DNA of 19,500 nt from JADGGV01 sp035715725 (GCA_035715725.1 DASTKT010000073.1:1-19500), one strand, 5' to 3'. Positions 1 to 7,144 are shown, numbered from the stretch's first letter. Notes: generated by a model from the sequence alone, not told the origin. Numbers and translations: made by a program.

Positions 1-156
1 GCCCGGCTCGCGGTCGAGCGCCAGGAACGTGTCGCGCAGCTCCTCGTAGACCGCGAACGTGAGCGCGTTCAGCCGCGCCGGGCGGTCCAGCGTGATCGTG
101 GCGACGCCGGTCTGGGCATCGTGCTCGTAGCGGAAGGTGGAGGGATTGATCGGCAT
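1..156 (-). CDS. Enoyl-CoA hydratase/isomerase family protein (N-terminal 52 residues, runs off window)
   Basis: Only the N-terminus is present; the gene continues past base 1. The peptide begins MPINPSTFRYEHD and includes the segment GVATITLDRPARLNALT, the typical opening beta-strand and 'LDRP..LNAL' signature of crotonases. Crotonases hydrate enoyl-CoA thioesters or carry out related isomerisation and ring chemistry in the cytoplasm. The ATG at 154-156 has a GAGGAAA ribosome-binding site just upstream. It lies about 140 bp downstream of the RidA gene on the same strand, separated by a GC-rich inverted repeat, so it is probably in the same transcription unit as SDR and RidA. Substrate is unknown. 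The neighbouring SDR, and the benzoate-CoA-ligase-like gene at the other end of the window, suggest beta-oxidation-like steps on an aromatic- or alicyclic-derived CoA ester, which is inference. Confidence 0.85.
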   Translation of the reverse strand, partial: MPINPSTFRYEHDAQTGVATITLDRPARLNALTFAVYEELRDTFLALDREPG

Positions 157-178
157 CTTTTCCTCGCGAAGGTTCACG

Positions 179-286
179 CCCGCTTGCGCTCGCGCGCCCG
201 GTTGCGCGCCCGATCCGTTTGCTCGGCCGTGCCGCGAGGCAGAGGAACCGCCGGGAGCGGGCGCGAGAGCGCAAGCGCAAGCGGGG
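179..286. repeat. GC-rich inverted repeat in the spacer between RidA and enoyl-CoA hydratase genes
   Basis: The left arm (about 179-200, cccgcttgcgctcgcgcgcc...) matches the reverse complement of the right arm (about 257-286), except for a 6-bp indel that looks like one extra TGCGCT unit. The loop is about 56 bp. The motif CCGCTTGCG...CGCGCCCG recurs in the larger inverted repeat at 1491-1643. It could form a strong RNA hairpin in the operon transcript. No U-tract follows, so a simple terminator is not clear. Confidence 0.6.
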
Positions 287-295
287 ACAGTGCCG

Positions 296-694
296 CTAGA
301 TAACCGCCGTCGCCTCCAGCTCCACGACCGCGCCCTCGTCCACGAGCCCCGCCACCTCGACCAGCGTCATGGCAGGGTAATGGCGCCCCATGTGCCGCCG
401 CCAGGCCTCGCCCAGCGCTCCGAGGGACGCGCGGTACTGCGGGAGGTCCGTGACGTACGCGGTCATGCGCCCGATCGATTCCGGGCCCCCGCCCGCCTGC
501 CGTACCACGGCGAGCACGTTCTCCAGCGCCCGCTCCCATTGGGCGACGAAGCCGCCGGCCACGATCCGGCCGTCCGCGCCCCGCGCCGTCTGGCCCGCCA
601 CGAACAGCAGCCGCCCGCCCGCGGGCGCCAGCATCCCGTTCGTCCACCCCTTCGGCGCGCCCAGCGACTCCGGGTTGATCGCCTCGAAGCTCAC
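296..694 (-). CDS. RidA (YjgF/YER057c/UK114) family protein, non-canonical active site
   Basis: 132 residues, the usual RidA length. Recognised by LLFVAGQTARGADGRIV (residues 29-45), an E-RALENVLAVV helix (about 54-63), the AYVTDL strand and the C-terminal VVELEATAVI strand. RidA proteins form trimers with inter-subunit clefts, and classical members hydrolyse enamine/imine intermediates to release ammonia. The canonical clefts use an Arg in a 'P-x-R-x-x-V-x-V' segment; here the equivalent reads YPAMTLVEV, with Met109 where Arg is expected, so this is probably not a classical RidA1 deaminase. The GTG start at 692-694 shares the tetranucleotide GTGA with the stop of the upstream SDR gene, which implies translational coupling. 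It may handle an amino-substituted CoA intermediate made by the neighbours; that is inference. Confidence 0.9.
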   Translation of the reverse strand: MSFEAINPESLGAPKGWTNGMLAPAGGRLLFVAGQTARGADGRIVAGGFVAQWERALENVLAVVRQAGGGPESIGRMTAYVTDLPQYRASLGALGEAWRRHMGRHYPAMTLVEVAGLVDEGAVVELEATAVI

Positions 695-1467
695 GAGAGC
701 AGCCCTCCGCCGTCGATCACGAGCGCCTGCCCGTTGATCCCCCGCGCCGCCTCGCCGCACAGGTAGACCACCGCCGACGCCACCTCCTCCGGTGTGACCA
801 GCCGCTTCTGAGGCGACGTCGCCAGCAGCGCCTCCAGTGCCTTCTCCTCGCTCATCCCCGTGCGCTTCACGATCCGCGCGACCGACTGCCGCGTCATCTC
901 CGTGTCCGCGTACCCGGGGCAGACGGCGTTCGCCGTCACGCCCGCGGCCGCCGACTCCGCCGCCGTGCACCGCGTCAGCCCGATCACCGCGTGCTTCGAC
1001 GCCGCGTACGCGCCGACGTAGCGCGCGCCGTGCAGCCCCGCCGTGGATGCGACGTTCACCACGCGCCCCCACTTCCGCTCCAGCATCCCCGGCAGGAACG
1101 CGCGCGTGCACAGGAACGTGCCGGTCGCGTTCACGGCGAGCACCCGCGTCCACTCCTCCACCGACGTGCGGTGCACCGCGCCCGCCGTCGCGATCCCCGC
1201 GTTGTTGACCAGGATGTCGACGCGCCCGAGGTGTTCGTTGGCGGCGCGGCCGAGGGCGTCCACCGAGCTCGGGTCGGCGACGTCGCACACGACCGCCGCG
1301 GCCCGCCCGCCCGCCTCGCGGATCGACGCCGCGACCGCCTCCACCCGCGCCTGCGTCGTCGACGCGAGCAGCAGGCTCGCGCCCTCGCTCGCCAATGCCC
1401 GGGCGATCGCCTCGCCGATCCCGCGGCTGGCGCCCGTCACGACGGCGGTCCGGCCCGATAGACTCAT
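691..1467 (-). CDS. SDR family NAD(P)-dependent oxidoreductase
   Basis: 258 residues, a standard classical SDR. Visible motifs are the nucleotide-binding TGASRGIG (11-18), NNAG (88-91), the catalytic Asn113, Ser141 (in NVASTAG), Tyr154 and Lys158 (YAASK), and the end VIDGGGLLS typical of FabG/3-hydroxyacyl-dehydrogenase-like SDRs. It catalyses NAD(P)-dependent oxidation or reduction of a hydroxyl/keto group in the cytoplasm. The ATG at 1465-1467 is chosen because GGGAGGGG lies directly upstream; the in-frame reading continues to an earlier ATG (1686) but through low-complexity repeat sequence that is unlikely to be coded. It overlaps RidA by four bases (GTGA). With enoyl-CoA hydratase downstream, a 3-hydroxyacyl-CoA dehydrogenase role is likely, but the exact substrate cannot be read from sequence. 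Confidence 0.93.
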   Translation of the reverse strand: MSLSGRTAVVTGASRGIGEAIARALASEGASLLLASTTQARVEAVAASIREAGGRAAAVVCDVADPSSVDALGRAANEHLGRVDILVNNAGIATAGAVHRTSVEEWTRVLAVNATGTFLCTRAFLPGMLERKWGRVVNVASTAGLHGARYVGAYAASKHAVIGLTRCTAAESAAAGVTANAVCPGYADTEMTRQSVARIVKRTGMSEEKALEALLATSPQKRLVTPEEVASAVVYLCGEAARGINGQALVIDGGGLLS

Positions 1468-1490
1468 GGCCCCTCCCGAGGCAGGGTGGT

Positions 1491-1643
1491 TCCCGCTTGC
1501 GCGCTTGCGCGCCCGCTTGCGCGCCCGGCTGTTCGGTGGAGCGGGAGAGTGGAAGAGTGGGGGATGGCCGTTTCCCCCGCTCCTCCGCTCGCCGGCTCCG
1601 AAGCAAGGCCGGGCGCGCAAGCGGGCGCGGGCGCGCAAGCGGG
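1491..1643. repeat. Long GC-rich inverted repeat (arms of about 36-38 bp) between methyltransferase and SDR genes
   Basis: The left arm (about 1491-1529) and the reverse complement of the right arm (about 1608-1643) agree almost base for base, apart from one CTTGCG versus CCCG difference. Each arm has internal copies of CCCGCTTGCGCGCCCG. The roughly 80-bp spacer contains its own small hairpin (1559-1564 with 1573-1578) and a GAGCGGGAGAGTGG segment that is echoed on the opposite strand at about 1672-1709. The same core motif occurs in the spacer at 179-286, so this looks like a repeat family rather than a chance hairpin. Confidence 0.7.
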
Positions 1644-1712
1644 AACGGCTCTCGCGCCCGCTCCGTGGCCGCTCCCGTTCCGCCACTCGCCCGCTCCCCC
1701 ACTCCGCCGCAT

Positions 1713-1728
1713 GCTATCCCACGATAGC
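1713..1728 (-). terminator. Short perfect hairpin just after the methyltransferase stop
   Basis: GCTATC (1713-1718) pairs perfectly with GATAGC (1723-1728) across a four-base loop, about 30 bp past the methyltransferase stop in the direction of transcription. No U-run follows, so termination is only a possibility. Confidence 0.3.
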
Positions 1729-1757
1729 GCCTCTTCGGCGCGGCGGCACCGGGTCGG

Positions 1758-2546
1758 TCAATCGGCCGGGCGGAGAAGCTCGAACACGAGGTAATACGGC
1801 ACCCGCGCCGCATCCTCCAGGTCCGGCCGCGCGCGCAGCGCCGCGTCGCTCGGACGCGGCTCGCGCAGCGCACGCACCCGGAAGCCGGCGGCGATGATCC
1901 AGCCGAACCAGTCCTCCAGCGTCGCGTGCACCGCCGGGGTCGTGAAGTCGTACGCCCAGCCGTGCCACGCGTACTCCAGCGGTCCGCGCTCGAAGTACCG
2001 ATCGATGCACAGCCAGCGCTTCCGCCCCGCCTCGTCCCGCTCCCACCTCCGGAAGACCGTGTCGGTGCACGGGTGCGTGATCGACGCGACGAACCGGCCC
2101 GACGGCCGCAGCACCAAGCGGACCGCCCGCAGCGCGCCCGCCGGATCGGGCATGTCCTGCAGCGCGAGGCACGACGTCGCCAGGTCGAACGACGCGGCGG
2201 GGAAGCGGTCCGCGATCCCGGCCGCATCGCCGATGTGGTACTCGATCCCGAGCGGCGCCCCCGCCTCGTCGCGCCGGGCGTGCTCGATCATACGCGGCGA
2301 GATGTCGAGCGCGACGACCCGCGCGCCCCGCCGCGCCATCTCGCGCGCGAAGTAGCCGCTGCCGCAGCCGACGTCGAGCACGTCGAGCCCCTCGACCACC
2401 CCGCACGCCGCGACCTGGGCCGGCCCCAGGAACTCGTACCGGTAGTAGTCGCGCCCCGACTCCTGACCGTGCGCGTACGCGTCCGCCGCGCGGTCCCAGG
2501 CCGCGCGCACGGACGCGGCGTCCAGGCTCGTGGCTCGCTCCGACAT
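1758..2546 (-). CDS. Class I SAM-dependent methyltransferase
   Basis: 262 residues. Motif I is LDVLDVGCGSGYF (about 54-66), the glycine-rich SAM-binding loop. Asp81 in VVALDIS fits the acidic residue that holds the ribose hydroxyls. DLATSCLALQDMPDP (121-135) is the post-motif II/III region, and RAVRLVLRPSGRFV is the usual UbiE/COQ5-like (Methyltransf_11) segment. It is a soluble small-molecule methyltransferase of unknown substrate. The ATG at 2544-2546 is preceded by GGGGAGGGG; an upstream in-frame extension to 2885 would read through the GGGCAC hexamer repeat as proline-cysteine/phenylalanine low complexity and is rejected. It lies 290 bp upstream of the SDR on the same strand, separated by the long inverted repeat, so co-transcription with the SDR-RidA-hydratase genes is uncertain. 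Confidence 0.92.
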   Translation of the reverse strand: MSERATSLDAASVRAAWDRAADAYAHGQESGRDYYRYEFLGPAQVAACGVVEGLDVLDVGCGSGYFAREMARRGARVVALDISPRMIEHARRDEAGAPLGIEYHIGDAAGIADRFPAASFDLATSCLALQDMPDPAGALRAVRLVLRPSGRFVASITHPCTDTVFRRWERDEAGRKRWLCIDRYFERGPLEYAWHGWAYDFTTPAVHATLEDWFGWIIAAGFRVRALREPRPSDAALRARPDLEDAARVPYYLVFELLRPAD

Positions 2547-2611
2547 GTCCCCTCCCCGGGATGCTGGAGGTGGGTGACCCCGTCCGCCGGCGGCGCCGTT
2601 CGGCGACGTAG

Positions 2612-2659
2612 TCCGCGAGAGGCGACCGGGGCCGCCCGGCCCCGGTCGCCTCTCGCGGA
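2612..2659. terminator. Perfect 22-bp stem with a GCCC loop
   Basis: Bases 2612-2633 are the exact reverse complement of 2638-2659, leaving the four-base loop GCCC (2634-2637). It lies 66 bp upstream of the methyltransferase start and far from the end of the ADOP permease. It has no U-tract on either strand. It could be a terminator-like barrier, a protein-binding palindrome or a REP-type element; the perfect match is plain but the function is inferred. Confidence 0.5.
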
Positions 2660-2757
2660 TGCCGGTGGCAACGCGGACGGCCGGGCCAGGCCCCGCCTCG
2701 CAGACACGCCCCGGCGGGCGCTGGTTCCGGCGCGCCGGCTCAGCGGTCGCGCTCCGT

Positions 2758-2841
2758 GGGCACGGGGACGGGACCGGGCACGGGCACGGGCACGGGAACG
2801 GGCACGGGCACGGGAACGGGCACGGGAACGGGCACGGGCAC
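2758..2841. repeat. Hexamer tandem repeat, 14 units of GGGCAC/GGGAAC type
   Basis: Fourteen consecutive hexamers, mostly GGGCAC with interspersed GGGAAC and one each of GGGGAC and GGGACC. Six-frame translation gives low-complexity Gly-Thr or Pro-Val/Cys strings. Because the unit is six bases, copy-number change would keep any reading frame. It is not in a recognised gene. Confidence 0.85.
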
Positions 2842-2919
2842 GGTGGCGGCCGCCGTCGGGCCCGATCCGCCCGACGTTCGCGCACTCAACCCGCCAAGCG
2901 CCGGCCGCGGATGCACGGT

Positions 2920-3090
2920 TGGCAGATTCTGTACGTCTGGCGCACCGAATCCGCCACGCGCATCCCCGCCTCGAGCGCGGCTGGCGGAATGTGTTCGTAT
3001 ACCGCACCCAATCCGCCATCCGCCACGCGCGCCCCGGCGTGTGGCGGATTCAGTGTGTCGGACGCCGAACCGCGGACGCCCAACCGCGGA
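2920..3090. repeat. Three diverged tandem copies of a ~60-bp unit
   Basis: Copies begin at about 2920, 2982 and 3042. Each starts TGGC(A/G)GA followed by a T/G-rich stretch and then a segment related to CGCACCGAATCCGCC (copy three has GACGCCGAACCGCGG). A poorer copy may precede them at about 2860. No open reading frame is conserved across them. Confidence 0.55.
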
Positions 3091-3124
3091 CGGCGAACCG
3101 CGGACGGCGAACCGCGGACGCGAG
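3069..3124. repeat. Four tandem copies of a 14-bp unit (ACCGCGGACG core)
   Basis: The decamer ACCGCGGACG begins at 3069, 3083, 3097 and 3111, an exact 14-bp period. It contains the palindrome CCGCGG. The array runs out of the third copy of the ~60-bp unit, so the two repeat types overlap. Confidence 0.8.
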
Positions 3125-3289
3125 GCGAGCGGACGAGCACACGAGCGGGCGAGCCGACGGACGGACGAGCGGCACCATGCGCCGCCCGGCCGATCCATTG
3201 CCGATCCCGGCCCTGCGCCGTTCGGTGACGGATCGGATTCCGGACCAGGACCGGGATCGGGACCGGGAACGCCTCACCCGGATCCGGTG

Positions 3290-5785
3290 CTACTCCGCCC
3301 GCAGCGCCGCCATCGGCTCGATCCGCGCCGCGCGGCGGGCGGCGAGGAGCGCGGCGAGCGCGGCCGTGAGGAGGAACGCGCCGCTCGCGGCGGCCAGCAC
3401 GAGCGGATCCCGCCCGCTCGTGCCGACCAGGTACCAGCTCCGGCCGCCGTGGTAGAAGACGCGGTCGAGCGCGCCCTGCGCCGCGACCGTGCATGCCAGC
3501 CCGACGACGATCCCGGCCACGGCAATGCCCGCGCCCTCCGCCATGACCCGGGCTATGACGTGAACCGGCCGCGCGCCGAGCGCGATGCGTACCCCCAGCT
3601 CCCGCGTGCGACGGCTCACCGCGTCCGCGACGATGCCGAAGACGCCGAGCAGCGCGAGGAGGCCGCCGGCGCCGGCGAAGACGCCGAGCAGGCGGGCGCT
3701 GAACGCGAGCCGCCCGCCGGTCATCCGCTCGCCGAGCTGGAACGAGAGGAGCGTCCCGATCCAGTCCACCGGCACGTCCGGCGCCACGCCCGCCACCGCC
3801 TCGCGCAGGACGGGCACGACGCGGTCGGGGTCGCCGGCGGCCCGCGCGCCGACGACGATGCCCCGGCAGCCGAGGCACCGCTCCGCCCACCCCTCGATCT
3901 CGCCGCTCTGCGCGAGCGGGCGGAAGATGAGCGGGAAGATGTGGCCGACTCCGGCCTGCTGGCGCCCGCCCTCGTCGATCGTCTGCTCCACGCGGGCGAC
4001 GCCGACCACCGTCAGCCACGGCGCGGTCGAGCCGGCGCCGCCCAGCCGCAGCCGCTTCCCCACCGGGTCCTCGCCCGGCCACCAGCGCCGCGCCGCCTGC
4101 TCCGAGACCACGACGACGCCCGGCGCGCTGGCGCCGTCCGCCGGCGAGAAGCCGCGCCCGCGCACGATCGGGATGCCGATCGTGGCGAAGTAGTCCGGGC
4201 TGACCTCGAAGAGGCCGAGCGGCATGCTCCACATTTCGGTCGGCACCGGGCGGCCCTCGAGTGCGAACACCGTCTCGATGCGCCGCCCGTACTCCCACAT
4301 GCGCTTGCGCCAGAGCGCGGCGGCGGCGACCTCGGGGCGCCCGCGCAGCCGCTCGAGCACCGCGTCGCCCAGGATGCGCTGCTGCTCGCTCGCGGCGTGG
4401 GGCGTCGACCTGTACTTCATCGTGGCGAGGACGACACGGTCCGCGTCGTATCCGACGTCGAGCCGCCGCAGGTTCAGGTACGAGCGCGCGAGGACGCCGG
4501 CCCCGCCGAGCAGGACGAGCGCGAGCGCGACCTGCGCCGCGATCAGCGCGTTGCGCTCGAGCCGCTGCCGCCGGCTCCCGGCGAGCGAGGCCGCGCCCTC
4601 CTGCAACGCGCCGCGCACCTCGAGGCGGCGCAACTGCCCGAGCGGCGCGACGCCGACCACGACGCCGACCAGGACCGCGAGCGCGGCCGCGACCGCCAGC
4701 GCGCGGGCGTCGATCGTGATCGTCGCCGCGACCTCGGGCGGGACGAAGCGGCCCGCCAGCGCCTTCCCCCAGACCGCGAGCACCGCGCCGAGAGCGCCGC
4801 CCGGGAGCGTGAGCGCGAGGCTCTCCACGACGAGTTGCCGCACGAGGTCGCGTCGCCTCGCACCGAGCGCCGCGCGCACGGCGAGGTCGCGGGCGCGGGA
4901 CTGCGCGCGCACGAGGAAGAGGTTCGCCAGGTTGCCGATGGCGATCAGGAAGACGAGCGCGACGGCGCCGAGGAGCAGCCATAGCTCGGACGAGGAGATC
5001 CGCCGCGCCATCTCCGGGATCGAGTACGCCGTCGCGCTCCGCGGCTCGCGCCCGGCCGAGTCCGCGAGCGCGCTCGTGCGCGCGAGCTGGCGCAGCTCGG
5101 CCTTCGCCTGCGCGAGCGTGGCGCCCGGGCGCAGCCGCGCGAGGATGCTGGTGGACGCCGGCGTGAGGTCCCGCGACGCCGCGGACAGGGGGACGACGAC
5201 GTCGCCCGGGAGGCGCATGCCGGGCGGCATCACGCCGACGACCGTCGCCGTCGTCCCGCCGAGCCGCAGCGTCCGGCCGAGCACGGCGCGGTCGGCGCCG
5301 AAGCGCCGCACCCAGAACGGGTAGCTCAGCACTGCCGCCGGGCCCGCGCCTGGGGCGTCGTCGTCCGGGAGGAGCGTCCGCCCGAGCCGCGGCCGCGCGC
5401 CCGCCACCCGGAAATACCCGCCGCTCACGAGGCCGACCGTCGTCGAGACCGGCTCCGCGCCGCCGCGCAGCAGCGCCTCCGTCCCGCCCTCGAGCGCGAG
5501 CGACTCGATGCTCCGCAGCGGCCGCGCGCTCCAGTCGCGGAAGACGTCCTCGCCGATCGCGTACGCCGGCACCTCGTCGCCGACGGCGGTGCCGTAGACC
5601 CAGACCAGGCGGTCGGGGTCGTCGTACGGCAGCGGCCGGAAGCGCGCCGCGTCGATCGCCGCGAACACCGACACGCACGCGCCGATCCCGACCGCGACGG
5701 AGAGCACGACCGCGACGGCGAAGCCGGGGCTCTTCCGGAGCGAGCGCAGGGCGAGGCGGAGGTCGTGGGTGGGGGAATGGGGCAT
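3290..5785 (-). CDS. ADOP-family duplicated ABC transporter permease (MacB/FtsX-like)
   Basis: 831 residues, the usual length for 'acidobacterial duplicated orphan permeases'. The layout is two MacB-like halves. It has TM1 (about 22-45, after DLRLALRSLRKSPGF), an extracytoplasmic domain with the typical YFRVAGARPRLGR (124-136), then TMs at about 266-290, 314-340 and 360-382 around ALGARRRDLVRQL. The second half has a TM at 411-435, a second extracytoplasmic domain, and three C-terminal TMs (about 699-722, 746-770, 794-818) around ALGARPVHVIARVM. It ends ARRAARIEPMAALRAE, the ADOP hallmark. It sits in the inner membrane. MacB-type systems move or extract envelope substrates using a separate ATPase, and no ATPase gene lies adjacent. 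The ATG at 5785 starts the family-typical N-terminus, but I see no strong ribosome-binding site. A CxxC pair (CLGC) in the second extracytoplasmic domain is unusual. Confidence 0.95.
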   Translation of the reverse strand: MPHSPTHDLRLALRSLRKSPGFAVAVVLSVAVGIGACVSVFAAIDAARFRPLPYDDPDRLVWVYGTAVGDEVPAYAIGEDVFRDWSARPLRSIESLALEGGTEALLRGGAEPVSTTVGLVSGGYFRVAGARPRLGRTLLPDDDAPGAGPAAVLSYPFWVRRFGADRAVLGRTLRLGGTTATVVGVMPPGMRLPGDVVVPLSAASRDLTPASTSILARLRPGATLAQAKAELRQLARTSALADSAGREPRSATAYSIPEMARRISSSELWLLLGAVALVFLIAIGNLANLFLVRAQSRARDLAVRAALGARRRDLVRQLVVESLALTLPGGALGAVLAVWGKALAGRFVPPEVAATITIDARALAVAAALAVLVGVVVGVAPLGQLRRLEVRGALQEGAASLAGSRRQRLERNALIAAQVALALVLLGGAGVLARSYLNLRRLDVGYDADRVVLATMKYRSTPHAASEQQRILGDAVLERLRGRPEVAAAALWRKRMWEYGRRIETVFALEGRPVPTEMWSMPLGLFEVSPDYFATIGIPIVRGRGFSPADGASAPGVVVVSEQAARRWWPGEDPVGKRLRLGGAGSTAPWLTVVGVARVEQTIDEGGRQQAGVGHIFPLIFRPLAQSGEIEGWAERCLGCRGIVVGARAAGDPDRVVPVLREAVAGVAPDVPVDWIGTLLSFQLGERMTGGRLAFSARLLGVFAGAGGLLALLGVFGIVADAVSRRTRELGVRIALGARPVHVIARVMAEGAGIAVAGIVVGLACTVAAQGALDRVFYHGGRSWYLVGTSGRDPLVLAAASGAFLLTAALAALLAARRAARIEPMAALRAE

Positions 5786-5947
5786 GGGGCGTGGCCGGTG
5801 GGAGGGAACGGGAGGTCGGGTGGACCGTGGCCTGGAGGAAGCTTCGGCCGGAGGGGCGGCGGGGTTGAGCCGAACGGCGGCGTGAGCGGGGGTGGGGGCG
5901 ACCCGGGTTCGACCGAAGACCCGCGAGGTCGGTTGCCCCTCAGTGCA

Positions 5948-6451
5948 TCATGGGTATCCGACCAGAAGCGGTGCCAGGTCCGGATCCGCGGATATCAGCG
6001 CCTCTCGAACGGCCGGGAGCGTGCGCCGCATCCACCTCAACGCATGATCCCGGTCTTCGGGGCCGGCAATGACCGGGTCGTACATAGACCCTTTCCGCAG
6101 GCCACGTACTTCCGCGGAGTCAGGAACGAGATCCGACAGCGCCTCGTAACCGAGCGCCGCGGCGCCGGCGAACGCCATCTCATGATGCCCGGCACCGCCG
6201 CCTGGGCGCAGACCGTGGGCAGCGAGGAGCGCGAGTGCCGCGAGGTGGCCGGCGTCGTACGCCGACCGAAGCGCGCCATCGGTGCTCATCCCCTCCAGTT
6301 CGGCATCCCTTGCGCTCTCCACGGCCTTCCGCCACACCGCCGCCACCTGCTCCCTCGTGGCCGGCTGCGCTCGGAGGCGGCCGATCTCGAGCATCCGGCG
6401 GATGCCGGGTGGCCACGGTCGTGACTCATCCGATCGGTCGCGTGGGGTCAT
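5948..6451 (-). CDS. HEPN-domain-like protein, probable toxin partner of the upstream MNT nucleotidyltransferase
   Basis: 167 residues, mostly helical. The region ALRSAYDAGHLAALALLAAHGLRP (60-83), followed by GGAGHHEMAF (86-94) and LRKGSMYDP (118-126), is the arrangement seen in HEPN proteins ('AyDaa..ai.ALL...G.R....GhH', then 'lR..s.YD'). HEPN proteins of this kind are often ribonuclease toxins or their relatives. The classical R-X4-6-H motif is not clear: Arg82...His89 fits the spacing, but the C-terminal helix has Arg119...Tyr124 instead of Arg...His. Its ATG (6449-6451) shares ATGA with the stop of the nucleotidyltransferase gene, so the two are translationally coupled. An upstream in-frame start at 6535 is unlikely because it would overlap that gene by far more. 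Toxicity is inferred from the pairing, not seen. Confidence 0.72.
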   Translation of the reverse strand: MTPRDRSDESRPWPPGIRRMLEIGRLRAQPATREQVAAVWRKAVESARDAELEGMSTDGALRSAYDAGHLAALALLAAHGLRPGGGAGHHEMAFAGAAALGYEALSDLVPDSAEVRGLRKGSMYDPVIAGPEDRDHALRWMRRTLPAVREALISADPDLAPLLVGYP

Positions 6452-7137
6452 GCGGCCGCCCCCACGAGATCCCGAGTGCTGATCCCAGCCGCGGCCGTGA
6501 GTGGCGCAATGGCAGACGACGTACCGGCGATCCACTGCTTGGGGCCACTCAGCACCTCACGGACAAACCCCCACGCCGGGTGTGTCGGATCCCCGAGACG
6601 ATCCGCCAGTGCCTGGGGCGTGTACCGCACCGCGTTCACCTCGCGACCGAGGAGCAGTCCCACCTCGGCGAAGTGGCGAAGCAGTGTCTTCCGATCGGCT
6701 GTCGGCTCCTCTACGACCAGGAGGTCGATGTCGCTATCCTCGCGCTGCTCCCCGGTGGCGGCGGAGCCGAAGATGAAGGCAGCGTGAAGGCCCGGCACGT
6801 CCACGAGAGCGTTCCGCAGCAGGGGAGCCGGATCCGCCGAGGTGGCCTCGAGAATCCGCAGGGCCGTCCAGATCGCCGCTCCCTCGATCGCGCGGTAGTG
6901 GGTCCGTCGGCCCTCTCGTTCCTTTCGTAGAGCGCCGAGCTCGACCATGCGCTCGAGCTCTCGTTGCAGAGAGGCACCCCCGAGGCCGAGCGACCGCTGG
7001 AGATCGCGCGAATGGGGCCGTGCGTCCGGGCGGATCAGGAAGTAGCGAATGATGCGAGCGGCCGCCGGGGCGATCCCGAGAACGTCCAGCGCGTCTCCTC
7101 TCGTGCGCAAACCAGGCCTCCTCCAGGCAGGGCTCAT
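6448..7137 (-). CDS. Winged-helix plus minimal nucleotidyltransferase (MNT) protein, probable antitoxin/modifier
   Basis: 229 residues from the ATG at 7137. Residues about 15-90 form a winged helix-turn-helix (PAAARIIRYFL, HSRDLQRSLGLGGASLQREL, then the wing RKEREGRRTHYRA). Residues about 110-200 are a polymerase-beta-type minimal nucleotidyltransferase with FGSAATG and a DSDIDLL. The spacing from Ser125 to Asp136-x-Asp138 matches the GSX10DXD signature of MntA antitoxins. MntA enzymes AMPylate a Tyr on their HEPN partner (HepT) to neutralise it (type VII toxin-antitoxin). The DNA-binding half may allow autoregulation. The start is uncertain: an in-frame TTG at 7110 has an ideal GGAGGAG seven bases upstream, whereas the ATG at 7137 would be nearly leaderless from the promoter predicted at 7145-7173. 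It is followed by the HEPN gene with an ATGA overlap. Confidence 0.85.
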   Translation of the reverse strand: MSPAWRRPGLRTRGDALDVLGIAPAAARIIRYFLIRPDARPHSRDLQRSLGLGGASLQRELERMVELGALRKEREGRRTHYRAIEGAAIWTALRILEATSADPAPLLRNALVDVPGLHAAFIFGSAATGEQREDSDIDLLVVEEPTADRKTLLRHFAEVGLLLGREVNAVRYTPQALADRLGDPTHPAWGFVREVLSGPKQWIAGTSSAIAPLTAAAGISTRDLVGAAA

Positions 7138-7144
7138 GTTCCAA

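Larger units (their letters stand above)
2547..3289. other. 743-bp gene-free, repeat-rich spacer
   Basis: No reading frame here looks like a gene. The spacer between the ADOP permease (stop 3290) and the methyltransferase (start 2546) contains, in order, a perfect 22-bp palindromic stem (2612-2659), fourteen hexamers (2758-2841), three diverged copies of a roughly 60-bp unit (2920-3090) and four copies of a 14-bp unit (3069-3124). Shorter GGGATC/GGGACC/GGGAAC hexamers recur at about 3252-3270. Confidence 0.75.

Noticed and set aside
2758..3124. Possible CRISPR array
   Set aside because: The repeats are directly adjacent with no unique spacers, and no cas genes are present.
2756..4984. 742-codon plus-strand open frame
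   Set aside because: Antisense to the ADOP permease plus the hexamer repeat; composition is typical of a high-GC shadow frame.
2886..5678. 930-codon minus-strand open frame
   Set aside because: Same strand as, but out of frame with, the ADOP permease, which has full-length family motifs; this frame is Arg/Ala-rich noise.
5900..5935. tRNA-like GGTTCGA segment
   Set aside because: The flanks do not form a T-stem of the right geometry and no acceptor or anticodon arms can be built.
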